Origin: Bryobacterales bacterium
Lineage (GTDB): Bacteria; Acidobacteriota; Terriglobia; Bryobacterales; UBA6623
NCBI GenBank assembly: GCA_022823865.1
Contig: JAJEHF010000066.1
Coordinates: 62,001 to 126,000 of the forward strand
Reading direction: 5' to 3'
DNA: 64,000 nucleotides
The translations under genes and the position numbers were made by a program. The notes under the pieces are model-generated. The model worked only from the letters and a program-made list of their open reading frames with translations. It did no database searches and was not told where the DNA came from. The first letter of the stretch is position 1. The number at the start of each line of letters is the position of its first letter. Of this stretch, positions 37,405 to 46,438 are shown piece after piece.

Positions 37405-38895
37405 TCACGGCAGTTGCGCGAGTTCAGGGTTCTCGGCTGCCCACTGGAAGAAATCCTCGACCGTGTAGAACGCCTCGTGCTTGTAGAGTCGCCCGGCGTC
37501 CTCGATCGGAGCCGTCCAATCGAAGTCCCACGAGTCCCCGGTTCGCTCCATCCAGCGCGCTAGTTCTGCGTCAAGTTCGGCAAGCGTCGGGGCGGCTTCC
37601 GGAGCCGCGACAAGATTTTCCAGTTCGTACGGATCAGCCTCGAGGTCGTACAGGAGCCACGGCGCGTCCTTCGTGCGAGCGTACATGAAGCGGTCTGTCC
37701 GCAGCCCGCGCCAGCCGCGTTCCACGCCACCGGCGATAAACGGCCCGAAAATTTGAAAGTAGGCTGCGCTCGGCCCCGACTCCGCCTGCCCCAGCACCAC
37801 CGGGGCAAGGCTCGCGCCCTGCATTTCCGGCGGCACGGGCAATCCGCACAGCGAGAGCAGTGTCGGTGCGATGTCCACGTGAGAGAACAGCGCATCGGTC
37901 TCGCGCCCGGCCGGCGCGCCGGGATGCCGCACGATGCCGGGTACCCGGATCGATTCCTCCCAGGGCTTTCGCTTCAGTCGCGTCCCGTGGGATCCCAGCA
38001 TGTCGCCATGATCCGAAGACACGATGACGATCGTGTTGTCGCGCAGTCCGAGTTCGTCGAGTTCGCCCAGAATCCGTCCGACTTGATCGTCCACCGCGGT
38101 CACCATCGCGTAGTAGGCGGCGATCTCCTTGCGGCCCGGCGTCTTCACATACGGGCTCGGTTCCAGCTCGCGGTCGCTCGTGTCGCCGTCGAAATTCGGC
38201 CGCAACGTGATGCCCTCCGGGTCGTACAGTGCCATGTATTCGTCCGGAGCGATGTATGGATCGTGCGGCGGGCCCATCTGGACCGTCAGGAAGAACGGAC
38301 GCGCGTCCTGCTTGGTCTGGCGCAAGAAGTCAATGCCGATATCGGTCCAAGCCGAGGCCTCGAAGGTCTTGATCGGGATCGGTTCGGGATCGTCCCGGAA
38401 GTAGTGCGTGTCGAAGTGCGCGTGGCTCACTTCGTTTGCGGCCCAGAACTCAAACCCCTGCCGCCTCGCTCCGGGCGGGATCCAGCCCGGCTGGCGGGGA
38501 CCTCCGTCCAGATGCCACTTGCCGACAAACCCGGTGCGGTAACCGGCCTCGGCGAACAGCTCGGCTACGCTGGTCTCGGCTTCGCGGAGGCGCAGATCGT
38601 TGGCGATCATGCCGTTGGTGTGCGCGTACTTGCCGGTCAGGATGATCGCGCGGGCCGGGCAGCAGACCGGCGAGTTGGCGAAGTGATTGCGGAACAGAAC
38701 GCCCTCGGCGGCGAGCCGGTCCAGATTCGGGGTCTTTACGTCCGGATTTCCCATGCAGCCCATTGCCTGCGCCCGCATCTGGTCGGGGAACAGGAACAGG
38801 ACGTTCATGGGAGTCTCGCGGCCTTGCCGAGAGCCGCAGCCGGCCGCTCCCAGCAGAGCGCCGATCCCGCCGATGAATTCGCGCCTTGTGGCCAT
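37405..38895 (-). CDS. Exported Cys-type sulfatase
   Basis: This type I sulfatase of about 496 residues starts MATRREFIGGIGALLGAAGCG, which combines a twin-arginine-like motif with a lipobox-like Cys, so it may be a Tat-exported lipoprotein. The metal site NVLFLFPDQMRAQAMGC is followed by the formylglycine motif C-C-P-A-R in VCCPARAIILTG. The later region VSSDHGDMLGSHG is close to choline-sulfatase and heparan-type sulfatases. The ATG at 38895 is chosen; the frame extends upstream to 38973 but then overlaps ggt. It lies 49 bp after ggt on the same strand. Confidence 0.9.
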   Translation of the reverse strand: MATRREFIGGIGALLGAAGCGSRQGRETPMNVLFLFPDQMRAQAMGCMGNPDVKTPNLDRLAAEGVLFRNHFANSPVCCPARAIILTGKYAHTNGMIANDLRLREAETSVAELFAEAGYRTGFVGKWHLDGGPRQPGWIPPGARRQGFEFWAANEVSHAHFDTHYFRDDPEPIPIKTFEASAWTDIGIDFLRQTKQDARPFFLTVQMGPPHDPYIAPDEYMALYDPEGITLRPNFDGDTSDRELEPSPYVKTPGRKEIAAYYAMVTAVDDQVGRILGELDELGLRDNTIVIVSSDHGDMLGSHGTRLKRKPWEESIRVPGIVRHPGAPAGRETDALFSHVDIAPTLLSLCGLPVPPEMQGASLAPVVLGQAESGPSAAYFQIFGPFIAGGVERGWRGLRTDRFMYARTKDAPWLLYDLEADPYELENLVAAPEAAPTLAELDAELARWMERTGDSWDFDWTAPIEDAGRLYKHEAFYTVEDFFQWAAENPELAQLP

Positions 38896-38944
38896 CTGAG
38901 ACGCGATCATAGCGCAGCTGCTCCCGCATTCGAGCCCGGGCAAG

Positions 38945-40825
38945 CTACCAGCCGGCGGCGTAGCGAAACGCATAGGGGTCGGCGCCGGCCTCGATGACTC
39001 CGTTGCGGAGCAGCTTCACCGCTGTCGGCGCCGAGCCGCTGTTGCGAGCCCGCCGCAGCTCGACTTGATGCCCGAGCCCGGCCAGCTCTTCGAAGACGAA
39101 CGACGGCATCCGCTCGTCAAGCAGCAGCACGTTCGGTTCCATCGCATGGTCGTCGAAGCTCGACACCAAGTGCTTGCTCTGGAAGCGCGGGGCTTCGACC
39201 GCTGCCTGCGAGTTGAAATTGAAGACCACAGCTGCCAGCAGCACTTGCAGCAGGGCCTGCTCTTGCTGGTCGCCGCCCGGCGTCGAGAGGGCCATGAACG
39301 GCTGCCCCCGGCGCGTCACCAACGTCGGCGTCAGCGTGATCCTTGGCCGCTTGCCCGGCTCGACCACGTTCGGATGGCCGCGGACGGTGAGGAAACTGTG
39401 GCCGCGCTGGGTCAGCGGGATGCCCGTGCTTCCCGCGATCACCGCAGGCATCCAAGCGCCGGAGGGCGAGGCAGAGAAGAGCGTGCCGTCAGCGGTGGCG
39501 ATGTTGATCGACGTTGTGTCCTTGGAAGCCAGGGCGTCGGGCAGGGGCCGCCGGCGCGCGTGGCGCGAGGGATGCATGGGCTGGCGCCGCCCGAACCTGC
39601 CCGGGCGAAACTCGGTCGACGCGCGCTTCGGGTTGATCAATGCCCGCCTGGCACCGGCGTATTCCTTGCTCAGCAGTGCGGCGGGCACCGACACGAACTT
39701 GGGATCCGCGTACCACGCGTCCCGGTCCGCGAATGCCAGCTTGAGGGCTTCCACCAAGTGATGGATGTACTCTGGCGTGTTCCAGCCGAGCGCCTCCAGG
39801 TCGTAGCCCTCGAGAATGTTCAGGGCCTGCAGCAAGACCGCGCCTTGCGTCCAGAAGTCGGGCTTATAGATCTGGTAGCCGTGAAACTCGGTCACCAACG
39901 GGCGCTCGACCTCCAGCCGGAATGCGGCAAAGTCCTCGTACCGCAGCAGTCCTCCATCGCTCTTGACGAAGTCTGCGATTTCTCGCGCGATCGGCCCGCG
40001 GTAGAAGTAATCGCGCACCGCGTCGATGGCACCCTCGCGCGACTTGCCGGAATCGAGCGCGGCACGCTCCGCCCGCATCATGCTCCGAACCGTTTCGGCG
40101 AGGTCGCGCTGGCGAAACAAGTCTCCGGGCCGCGGCCTGCGGCCGTCTGGCGCGTACACCGCCAGCGAGGTAGGGAACAGGCTCAGGAACGAGCCTGCCT
40201 CGGCGATCGACCGGGAGCGCATGCTGTCGATCGGATGCTCTTGCGCCAGCGCGGCCGCGGGCTCCGCGACTGCCTCGAAGGAAAGCGTTCCGAAACGCTG
40301 AAGGGCCAACAGGGCCGCGTCGACCATGCCCGGCACGAGCGTCGGCATGGTGCCGTAAGACGGGATCTGGCCGGTCTTGTGGTCGCGCTGCGCGGCCTCG
40401 AGCTCCAGTTGCGGATCTTTCTTCCGATTGAGGAAGAACTCGAGGGTCATCAGGGCCGGCGCCGTGCCCACCCCTGCGATCGAGTGAACGCTCCCGTCGG
40501 GCGTGCGGATTAGCAGCGGCGCCTCGCCGCCGAACCCGAAGTGAGAGAATTCGGTTACCGCTCCGGCCAGCAGTGCGGCCACTCCGGCGTCAACGGCGTT
40601 GCCGCCGGCCTGCAGCACGCGCATCGTCACTTGGGTGACGGTGGGTGTTCCGGCCGAGACCGCCGCGTGCTTGCCGCGCACCACGGGGCGGAACAGCTCC
40701 CAGCGCAGGATCTCGCGCTGCCTGCGCTGCTTCTCCGAAAGCTGCCGCCGGCCTTGTGCGAATGCCGCGCAGGAGCCGAGCAGGCCTATGGCCAACCCCA
40801 AGGCGATATGCCGATTGAGTCCCAC
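38945..40825 (-). CDS. ggt: Gamma-glutamyltranspeptidase
   Basis: GGT is a self-cleaving Ntn hydrolase that transfers or hydrolyses gamma-glutamyl groups such as that of glutathione. A signal peptide is present (LGLAIGLLGSCAAFAQG). The large subunit shows GGNAVDAGVAALLAGAVTE and FGGEAPLLI. The processing site and catalytic Thr lie in SKDTTSINIATADG; the residue after the TT pair is Ser where many GGTs have His. The small subunit shows LTPTLVTRRGQPFMALSTPGGDQQEQ. Length is 626 residues, slightly long. The start is a GTG. It lies 52 bp after hisG in the same direction. Confidence 0.88.
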   Translation of the reverse strand: MGLNRHIALGLAIGLLGSCAAFAQGRRQLSEKQRRQREILRWELFRPVVRGKHAAVSAGTPTVTQVTMRVLQAGGNAVDAGVAALLAGAVTEFSHFGFGGEAPLLIRTPDGSVHSIAGVGTAPALMTLEFFLNRKKDPQLELEAAQRDHKTGQIPSYGTMPTLVPGMVDAALLALQRFGTLSFEAVAEPAAALAQEHPIDSMRSRSIAEAGSFLSLFPTSLAVYAPDGRRPRPGDLFRQRDLAETVRSMMRAERAALDSGKSREGAIDAVRDYFYRGPIAREIADFVKSDGGLLRYEDFAAFRLEVERPLVTEFHGYQIYKPDFWTQGAVLLQALNILEGYDLEALGWNTPEYIHHLVEALKLAFADRDAWYADPKFVSVPAALLSKEYAGARRALINPKRASTEFRPGRFGRRQPMHPSRHARRRPLPDALASKDTTSINIATADGTLFSASPSGAWMPAVIAGSTGIPLTQRGHSFLTVRGHPNVVEPGKRPRITLTPTLVTRRGQPFMALSTPGGDQQEQALLQVLLAAVVFNFNSQAAVEAPRFQSKHLVSSFDDHAMEPNVLLLDERMPSFVFEELAGLGHQVELRRARNSGSAPTAVKLLRNGVIEAGADPYAFRYAAGW

Positions 40826-40877
40826 AAGGCGCCGCAGTCATGATAACGGTTTCCAAGGCGGCGGGCCGCCAGGAGGC

Positions 40878-41654
40878 TCAAATGTGACCGAACGCGGGCT
40901 CCTCCTCGAGTGCGGCGGGGGCCGCTGTCGCGAGCAAGTCTCGCACGCGCAGGATCGCCTCGCGCTTCTCGCGGTTGCGCAAGGCGCGCCGGTTCGCGAG
41001 CAGGTGCGCGGTGGAGCCTTCCAGCACCTTGTGCACGATCTTGAGGCCGTTGGCCCGGATCGTGCTGCCGGTCTCGGTGTTGTCCACGATCGCCTCGCCG
41101 TCTTCGGGAGGCTTGGATTCGGTGGCGCCGAAGGAATGGAAGATGGCGACCGGCGAAGCCCCGCTGCGCTCGACTCCCAGGCGTGTGTAGGGACTGTACA
41201 GCGACGGTTCCAGATCGGTGTGCTGGCGCACCAGAGCCTCGGTGAGGTTCAGGTACTCGGTCCAGATCCGCAGGGGCTGCGTGCCAGTCGAGTCCACGAA
41301 CTTGGCGAACAGATCCGCTGCCGAGCGCACGTCGTCCCACTGGCTGGAGACGCACAGCACGATGTCTACCCGGCCGATGCCCAGATCCAGCAGATCCTCG
41401 ACGTTGGCGGCCGCCTCGCTCTCGTAGTACCAGTCGATCCCGGAAATGCCGAGATCGAAGAAGCCGGCCTGCAGCATGTAGGGGATTTCCTGCGGCCGCA
41501 TCATCTTGACATCGACACCTGTCAGGCCCAGGTCGGGACGGTAGCCGCGGCTGCCGTCGGCGTAGCCCCGAGGGTCGATGCCCGAGCGCTCGAAGAAGGC
41601 GCGGGTCTTCTTTTCCAGGCTTCCCTTGGGAATGGCGAATCGGATGGGATTCAT
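40878..41654 (-). CDS. hisG: ATP phosphoribosyltransferase catalytic subunit
   Basis: HisG catalyses the first step of histidine synthesis. The N-terminal IRFAIPKGSLEKKT, the motif FDLGISGIDWYYE and the PRPP-binding loop DNTETGSTIRANGLK are present. The length of 258 residues is between the short (about 210) and long (about 290) forms, and the neighbouring hisZ suggests the short, HisZ-dependent type. The ATG at 41654 lies 18 bp after hisZ. Confidence 0.9.
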   Translation of the reverse strand: MNPIRFAIPKGSLEKKTRAFFERSGIDPRGYADGSRGYRPDLGLTGVDVKMMRPQEIPYMLQAGFFDLGISGIDWYYESEAAANVEDLLDLGIGRVDIVLCVSSQWDDVRSAADLFAKFVDSTGTQPLRIWTEYLNLTEALVRQHTDLEPSLYSPYTRLGVERSGASPVAIFHSFGATESKPPEDGEAIVDNTETGSTIRANGLKIVHKVLEGSTAHLLANRRALRNREKREAILRVRDLLATAAPAALEEEPAFGHI

Positions 41655-41672
41655 GACTGCTTCCTAGGGCGG

Positions 41673-43049
41673 CTAGCTGCCGGCCGAGAGCGCCTCCAGC
41701 ACGGCTTCGGTCTCGGCCGCCACCACCGCGCCGTCCGGCAGCCTCAGCGTGTTGCCGCTGACGGTGGCCGCCGGAGTGCCCGCTTGGCCGATAGCGACGC
41801 CCCGCGTGCGCAAGTCCTCGGCGAGCCGCACGGTCAGGGCCTCGTCCTGGGCGGAGGCCGCCCGCAGGGTGATTCCCTCGGGGCCATCGCCCGCGGGCCC
41901 GTCCAGGCCCAGTTCTTGCAGCGTGTCCAGCCGGACGGCACAGCCGGTGGCAGGAGTGGGCTCGCCGCCGAAGAGTTCGACCAGCCGGTCGTAACGGCCG
42001 CCGCCGCAGAGCTTCTTCGAACCGCTGGCGATCTCGAACACGGTTCCGGTGTAGAACGTCAGCCCGCGGGAGATCCCGAGGGTGATCTCGAAGCCGCCGA
42101 CGCTGTAGTGCCTCAGGCGTTGGCAGACCGAAATCAGATCCTCCAGGGCTGCGCTCGCGCTCGATCGGCCCAAGGCTGCGGACGCCTGCTCGGAGACCTC
42201 CTCCAGCCCCCCGCGAATCGCGCTGGCGCGCAGCAGCAGGTCGGCGGTTTCCTCGTCAACGTACCCCTCGACATTCCACAGGTGGCGGTAGGTGGCCGCG
42301 GCCTCGTCGGGCAGGCGGCGGACCAGTTGCTCCGGGTCTAGCGCTGGCGCCTCCGCGATGGCGAACTCGCCGGCGTAGCCGTCCTGCGACTGCAGCGCCG
42401 CCAGGGCCCGCCGGTCTGCCCTGAGTTGTTCTTGCAGCAGTGTGTCCGGCCGCGCCACGCCGCATCGCTCGCGGATGGCTGCCAGCCGGTCGAGATGGCC
42501 GATCACAGCGGCTCGCTCGTCGGCGCTGAGCTGTTCCGGCAGCAGGGCTCGGAAGATCCCGGCGGTGCCCACTTTGAGCGTGAGCCTGGCCGCTCCGAGA
42601 TCGCGCAGGAAACGGTGGGCAGTCGCGATCACCTCGGCATCGGCCCCGGGCGAGGGGTCGCCCAAGACTTCGATTCCGGCTTGAGTGAATTCGCGCTGGC
42701 GGCCGGAATGCGGCCGGCAGTACCGGAAGCACGGCGCGATATAGAAGAGTCGGTGCGGCCGCACGAGCCCGGCGAGCGCCCCGGAGGCGACCATGCGGCA
42801 GACGGGCGCGGTCATTTCCGGCCGGAGCGCGTACTCCTCGTGGTCGCAGTGGAAGGTCAGCAGCGAGTTCTTGATCTCCGCGCCCGAGCGCGCCGCGAAC
42901 AGGTCGGCCCGCTCGAACATCGGCGTGGACACTTCGGTGAATCCGTACAGTTCCGCGGTGCGCGAAAAGGCGGCTTCAAAGCGCCGCCGCCGTGCCGTCT
43001 CTTCGGGCAAGCTGTCGCGCGTGGCAGGCGGTGGAGCGTTGTCGAGCAT
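41673..43049 (-). CDS. hisZ: ATP phosphoribosyltransferase regulatory subunit
   Basis: HisZ is a catalytically inactive histidyl-tRNA synthetase relative that activates short-form HisG. Class II synthetase motifs are degenerate: motif 2 reads FRYCRPHSGRQREFTQ, with Cys where HisRS has Glu, and REFTQ is the HisZ form. Motif 3 is CGGGRYDRLVELFGG, and ISRGLTFYTGTVFE is close to HisRS. The length of about 458 residues is longer than most HisZ (about 390) because an anticodon-domain-like tail remains (AVRLDTLQELGLD on). Context beside hisG decides the assignment. The ATG at 43049 is preferred over the TTG at 43064. Confidence 0.8.
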   Translation of the reverse strand: MLDNAPPPATRDSLPEETARRRRFEAAFSRTAELYGFTEVSTPMFERADLFAARSGAEIKNSLLTFHCDHEEYALRPEMTAPVCRMVASGALAGLVRPHRLFYIAPCFRYCRPHSGRQREFTQAGIEVLGDPSPGADAEVIATAHRFLRDLGAARLTLKVGTAGIFRALLPEQLSADERAAVIGHLDRLAAIRERCGVARPDTLLQEQLRADRRALAALQSQDGYAGEFAIAEAPALDPEQLVRRLPDEAAATYRHLWNVEGYVDEETADLLLRASAIRGGLEEVSEQASAALGRSSASAALEDLISVCQRLRHYSVGGFEITLGISRGLTFYTGTVFEIASGSKKLCGGGRYDRLVELFGGEPTPATGCAVRLDTLQELGLDGPAGDGPEGITLRAASAQDEALTVRLAEDLRTRGVAIGQAGTPAATVSGNTLRLPDGAVVAAETEAVLEALSAGS

Positions 43050-43385
43050 GGCGAACGGAAGCAAGCGAGCGCGGAGCGAAACCGCCCCTGACCGGCAAGC
43101 CTGGCTGGGGCAATCGGGGGCGGCAGCAGGCCTCGGCCCGACGGTGGGGGCTGCCTTTTCTTGATTCTAGCGATGCGGCCGCTCGTGCGCCGCAGGGGCG
43201 GATTTGGCAGGCGTTTCGCGGGGATTGCTCGAGCGCGGAAGATACTCTCCCGATTGAAACAATCTGGTTACGTCGGACGGCGGATTTTCTTATACTGGAA
43301 GGTAGAAGGCAGGACGCCTAAGTGAAGTCCAGTCAAGGCGGATGCTTGACCTGAAGCCCGTCGTTGCCGCAAGGCCCCCTTTTTC
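43050..43385. other. 336-bp intergenic region upstream of hisZ and korA
   Basis: The region separates the divergent his run and kor operon. No gene is supported. A plausible korA promoter lies near its right end. Confidence 0.5.
43268..43296 (+). promoter_or_regulatory. Putative promoter of the korAB operon
   Basis: A good -10 box, TATACT, at 43291-43296 is preceded 17 bp upstream by TTACGT, a weak -35. The sequence around it is AT-rich compared with the rest of the gap. The distance to the korA start is about 90 bp. Confidence 0.45.
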
Positions 43386-45227
43386 ATGCAAGCCGTGAAT
43401 GCATCCCCTAGCGGGGAACCCGTAACTGTACCCGAACTTGAGGTCGTCAACGACTTCAGCATCCATGTCGCCACCGTCAACGGGTCGGGCAGCCAGTCTT
43501 CGAACCTGGTCCTGTTGCGGGCTCTGTTCGAGATGGGCATCCCGGTGTCGGGCAAGAATCTGTTCCCGTCCAACATCGCCGGGCTGCCGACGTGGTACAC
43601 CATCCGTGCCAGCAAGTTCGGCTTTACGGGCCGCAAGAAGGAAGTCGACTTCTTGGTGGCGATGAACCCGCAGACGGCCCACGAGGACGTGCAGTCCCTC
43701 GACCCGGGCCGGGCGGTTGTCTACGACGAGTCGCTGGGCTTGGACGCGCTGCGCGACGACCTGTGCTTCTACCCCGTGCCGTTCGATCCCATCACGGCCG
43801 CGGTCTGCCCCCAGCCGAAGCTGCGCAAGCTCGTGCGCAACATGGTCTACGACGGCGTCCTGGCGGCACTGCTGGACATCGAGATGGAGGAGATCCGCAA
43901 GGCTATCGAGAAGCAGTTCGCAACCAAGCCCAAGGCGGCTGAGCTGAACTGGAACGCGGCCCGGGCCGGCTGCGATTGGGCCACCGAGAATCTTGTCAAG
44001 CGCGATCCCTACCGGCTCGAGCGGATGGACGGGAACAAAGGCAAGATCATCGTCGAGGGCAACGCCGCAGCCGCGCTTGGGGCGGTCTTTGGCGGTGTGA
44101 GCGTCATCACTTGGTACCCCATTACACCGTCTTCGTCCCTCGCCGAGGCGGCCCAGGGCTACTTGAATCGCTTTCGCGTTGACGAGTCGACCGGAAAGGC
44201 CACCTTCGCGGTGGTGCAGGCCGAGGACGAGCTGGCCTCGATCGGCATGGCCATCGGTGCCGGCTGGGCCGGTGCGCGGGCGATGACCACGACCGCCGGC
44301 CCGGGCATCTCGCTGATGTCGGAGTTCGTTGGGTTGGCGCATTTCGCGGAGATTCCGGTCGTGCTGATCGATGTGCAGCGCATGGGGCCTTCCACGGGCC
44401 TGCCGACGCGCACGTCGCAGGGGGATTTCCTCTCGGCCGCCACGCTGTCGCACGGCGACACGTTCCACCCGATGCTGATTCCGGCCACTCCTGAGGAGTG
44501 CTTCGAATTCGGCGCCAAGGCCTTCGACGTTGCCGAGCGCTTGCAGGCTCCCGTGTTCGTGATGCTCGATCTCGACTTGGGCATGAACTATTGGACGGCC
44601 GACAAGTTCGACTACCCGGACTGGGACATCGATCGCGGCAAAGTGCTCAGCGAGGAGGACATCGAACGGCTCCAGGGTGATTGGGGCCGCTATCGGGACG
44701 TGGACGATGATGGCGTCCCCTATCGCACCATCCCGGGCAACCGGCACCCGCAGGCTGCCTATTTCGCGCGCGGCACCGGCCACGACGAGGACGCCAACTA
44801 CAGCGAGCGCGAGGAAGACTGGATCCGCAACATGGACCGCATCCAGAAGAAGATGGCGGGGGCTCGCAAGTGGCTGCCCGAACCGGTCATCGAGGACGGC
44901 CCCAAGGCGCGGGTGGCCTTGGTGGCCGCCGGTACGAGTCATGAGGCAGTCCGCGAGGCGCGCAGCCAGCTGCGGCTGGAATACGGCTTCGAGACCGCCT
45001 ACTGCCGGGTGCGCGGCTGGCCGTTCAGCCACGCCACGGAAGAGTTCATCGCCGAACACGACCATGTCTATGTCGTCGAGCAGAATCGCGACGGTCAGTT
45101 GCGCATGCTGCTGCGAAGGCAGTTCCCGGCGATTCATGACCACTTGCGGAGCGTCTGCTATTACGGAGGCATGCCGCTGGACGCCCGCACCATCACCGAC
45201 GCAATCGTCGATCAGGAGGGGCTGTGA
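43386..45227 (+). CDS. korA: 2-oxoacid:acceptor oxidoreductase, fused gamma-alpha subunit
   Basis: This is the larger subunit of a two-subunit 2-oxoacid:ferredoxin oxidoreductase, most likely 2-oxoglutarate (KorA), which reduces ferredoxin while forming acyl-CoA. Residues about 28-215 are the gamma domain (GSGSQSSNLVLLRALFEMG, GLPTWYTIRASK). From about 220 the alpha/pyrimidine-binding domain begins (EGNAAAALGAVFGGVSVITW, YPITPSSSLAEAAQG, TTAGPGISLMSEF). The fused order gamma then alpha is normal for this class. Length is 613 residues. korB overlaps the stop codon by 4 bp (GTGA), so translation is coupled. Substrate choice between 2-oxoglutarate and pyruvate is not certain from sequence. Confidence 0.88.
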   Translation: MQAVNASPSGEPVTVPELEVVNDFSIHVATVNGSGSQSSNLVLLRALFEMGIPVSGKNLFPSNIAGLPTWYTIRASKFGFTGRKKEVDFLVAMNPQTAHEDVQSLDPGRAVVYDESLGLDALRDDLCFYPVPFDPITAAVCPQPKLRKLVRNMVYDGVLAALLDIEMEEIRKAIEKQFATKPKAAELNWNAARAGCDWATENLVKRDPYRLERMDGNKGKIIVEGNAAAALGAVFGGVSVITWYPITPSSSLAEAAQGYLNRFRVDESTGKATFAVVQAEDELASIGMAIGAGWAGARAMTTTAGPGISLMSEFVGLAHFAEIPVVLIDVQRMGPSTGLPTRTSQGDFLSAATLSHGDTFHPMLIPATPEECFEFGAKAFDVAERLQAPVFVMLDLDLGMNYWTADKFDYPDWDIDRGKVLSEEDIERLQGDWGRYRDVDDDGVPYRTIPGNRHPQAAYFARGTGHDEDANYSEREEDWIRNMDRIQKKMAGARKWLPEPVIEDGPKARVALVAAGTSHEAVREARSQLRLEYGFETAYCRVRGWPFSHATEEFIAEHDHVYVVEQNRDGQLRMLLRRQFPAIHDHLRSVCYYGGMPLDARTITDAIVDQEGL

Positions 45228-46279
45228 GCACCGCCACCGCTAGCCGGGCGAAAGCGCCGGTTTCGAACCGCATCGGCCTTGGGCTCGAGCCCTATCGCGG
45301 CCTCAAGACCACGCTCTGCGCGGGCTGCGGGCACAACTCGATCTCAGAGCGCATCGTCGAGTGCTTCTTCGAAATGGGGATCGACCCGACGCAAGTCATC
45401 AAGCTATCAGGCATCGGCTGCTCGTCAAAATCGCCCGCCTACTTCTTGAGCATGTCGCACGGGTTCAACAGCGTGCATGGCAGGATGCCTGCGGTGGCCA
45501 CCGGCGCCATGCTGGCCAACAAGCAGCTGCTGGCACTTGGGGTTTCCGGCGACGGCGACACCGCTTCGATCGGTCTAGGGCAGTTCGTGCACATGATGCG
45601 CCGGAACGTGCCGATCATCTACATCATCGAGGACAACGGCTGCTACGGATTGACCAAGGGACAGTTCTCAGCGACCGCCAATCTGGGCTCGACGGCAAAG
45701 TCCGGAATCGCCAACGACCTGCCGCCGATCGACACGTGCGGGCTGGCGGTGCAGCTGGGCGCGACGTTCGTGGCGCGTTCGTTCTCCGGGGACAAGAAGC
45801 AGCTGCAATCGATCCTCAAGGCGGCGCTGGCGCATCGCGGCACGGCCGTGCTGGACGTAGTCTCGCCCTGCGTGACGTTCAATGACCACGTCGGCTCGAC
45901 CAAGAGCTATAAGTACGTGCGCGAGAACAAGGTGCCGCTGCAGTCGATCGGATTCGTGCCGCACTTTGAGGAGATCCACTTGCAGGAAGACTTCGCGCCC
46001 GGCACGGTGTACGAGGTCGAGATGCACGACGGCTCCATGCTGCGCCTGGCGAAACTCGAGGAAGACTACGATCCGACCAGCCGCCTGAAGGCTCTCGATC
46101 GCATCGAGCTGGCGACAGAGCAGGGGCAGATACTGACCGGCGTGCTGTACGTGACCACGGACCAGCCAAGCTTCACCGAGATCCTGAATCTTGACGAAGT
46201 TCCGCTGGCCCAGCTCGGCCAGGACCGGTTGCGGCCTCCGAAGAGCGCGCTCGACACGGTAATGGAAGAGCTCGCGTAG
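45224..46279 (+). CDS. korB: 2-oxoacid:ferredoxin oxidoreductase beta subunit
   Basis: This 351-residue subunit binds thiamine diphosphate and an iron-sulfur cluster. The cluster motif CAGCGHNSI lies at residues 32-40, another Cys is in GIGCSSKSPAY, and the ThDP motif GVSGDGDTASIG with YIIEDNGCYGLTKGQ is intact. A Cys in VVSPCVTFNDH completes the likely cluster ligands. The start is the GTG overlapping the korA stop. Confidence 0.92.
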   Translation: MSTATASRAKAPVSNRIGLGLEPYRGLKTTLCAGCGHNSISERIVECFFEMGIDPTQVIKLSGIGCSSKSPAYFLSMSHGFNSVHGRMPAVATGAMLANKQLLALGVSGDGDTASIGLGQFVHMMRRNVPIIYIIEDNGCYGLTKGQFSATANLGSTAKSGIANDLPPIDTCGLAVQLGATFVARSFSGDKKQLQSILKAALAHRGTAVLDVVSPCVTFNDHVGSTKSYKYVRENKVPLQSIGFVPHFEEIHLQEDFAPGTVYEVEMHDGSMLRLAKLEEDYDPTSRLKALDRIELATEQGQILTGVLYVTTDQPSFTEILNLDEVPLAQLGQDRLRPPKSALDTVMEELA

Positions 46280-46438
46280 CTCTCCGCGCCGTCCTTGGGG
46301 GAAGCCGCCCGCGCTGCTGCTGCAGTTGACTTCGGAAGGCTGCCGCTGCATACTTGAAGCGCCTTAGCCGGTGGAGGGTTCCCGGCCGTATGTAAACGTT
46401 CACGCGGGGAATCGTCCCGAGCGGCCAAGGCCGGAGCA

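Noticed and set aside
41673..43049. Histidyl-tRNA synthetase
   Set aside because: Motif 2 is degenerate (Cys for Glu), the REFTQ form is typical of HisZ and hisG follows after 18 bp.
43290..45143. 617-codon minus-strand open frame opposite korA
   Set aside because: It is an antisense shadow with no recognisable protein features.
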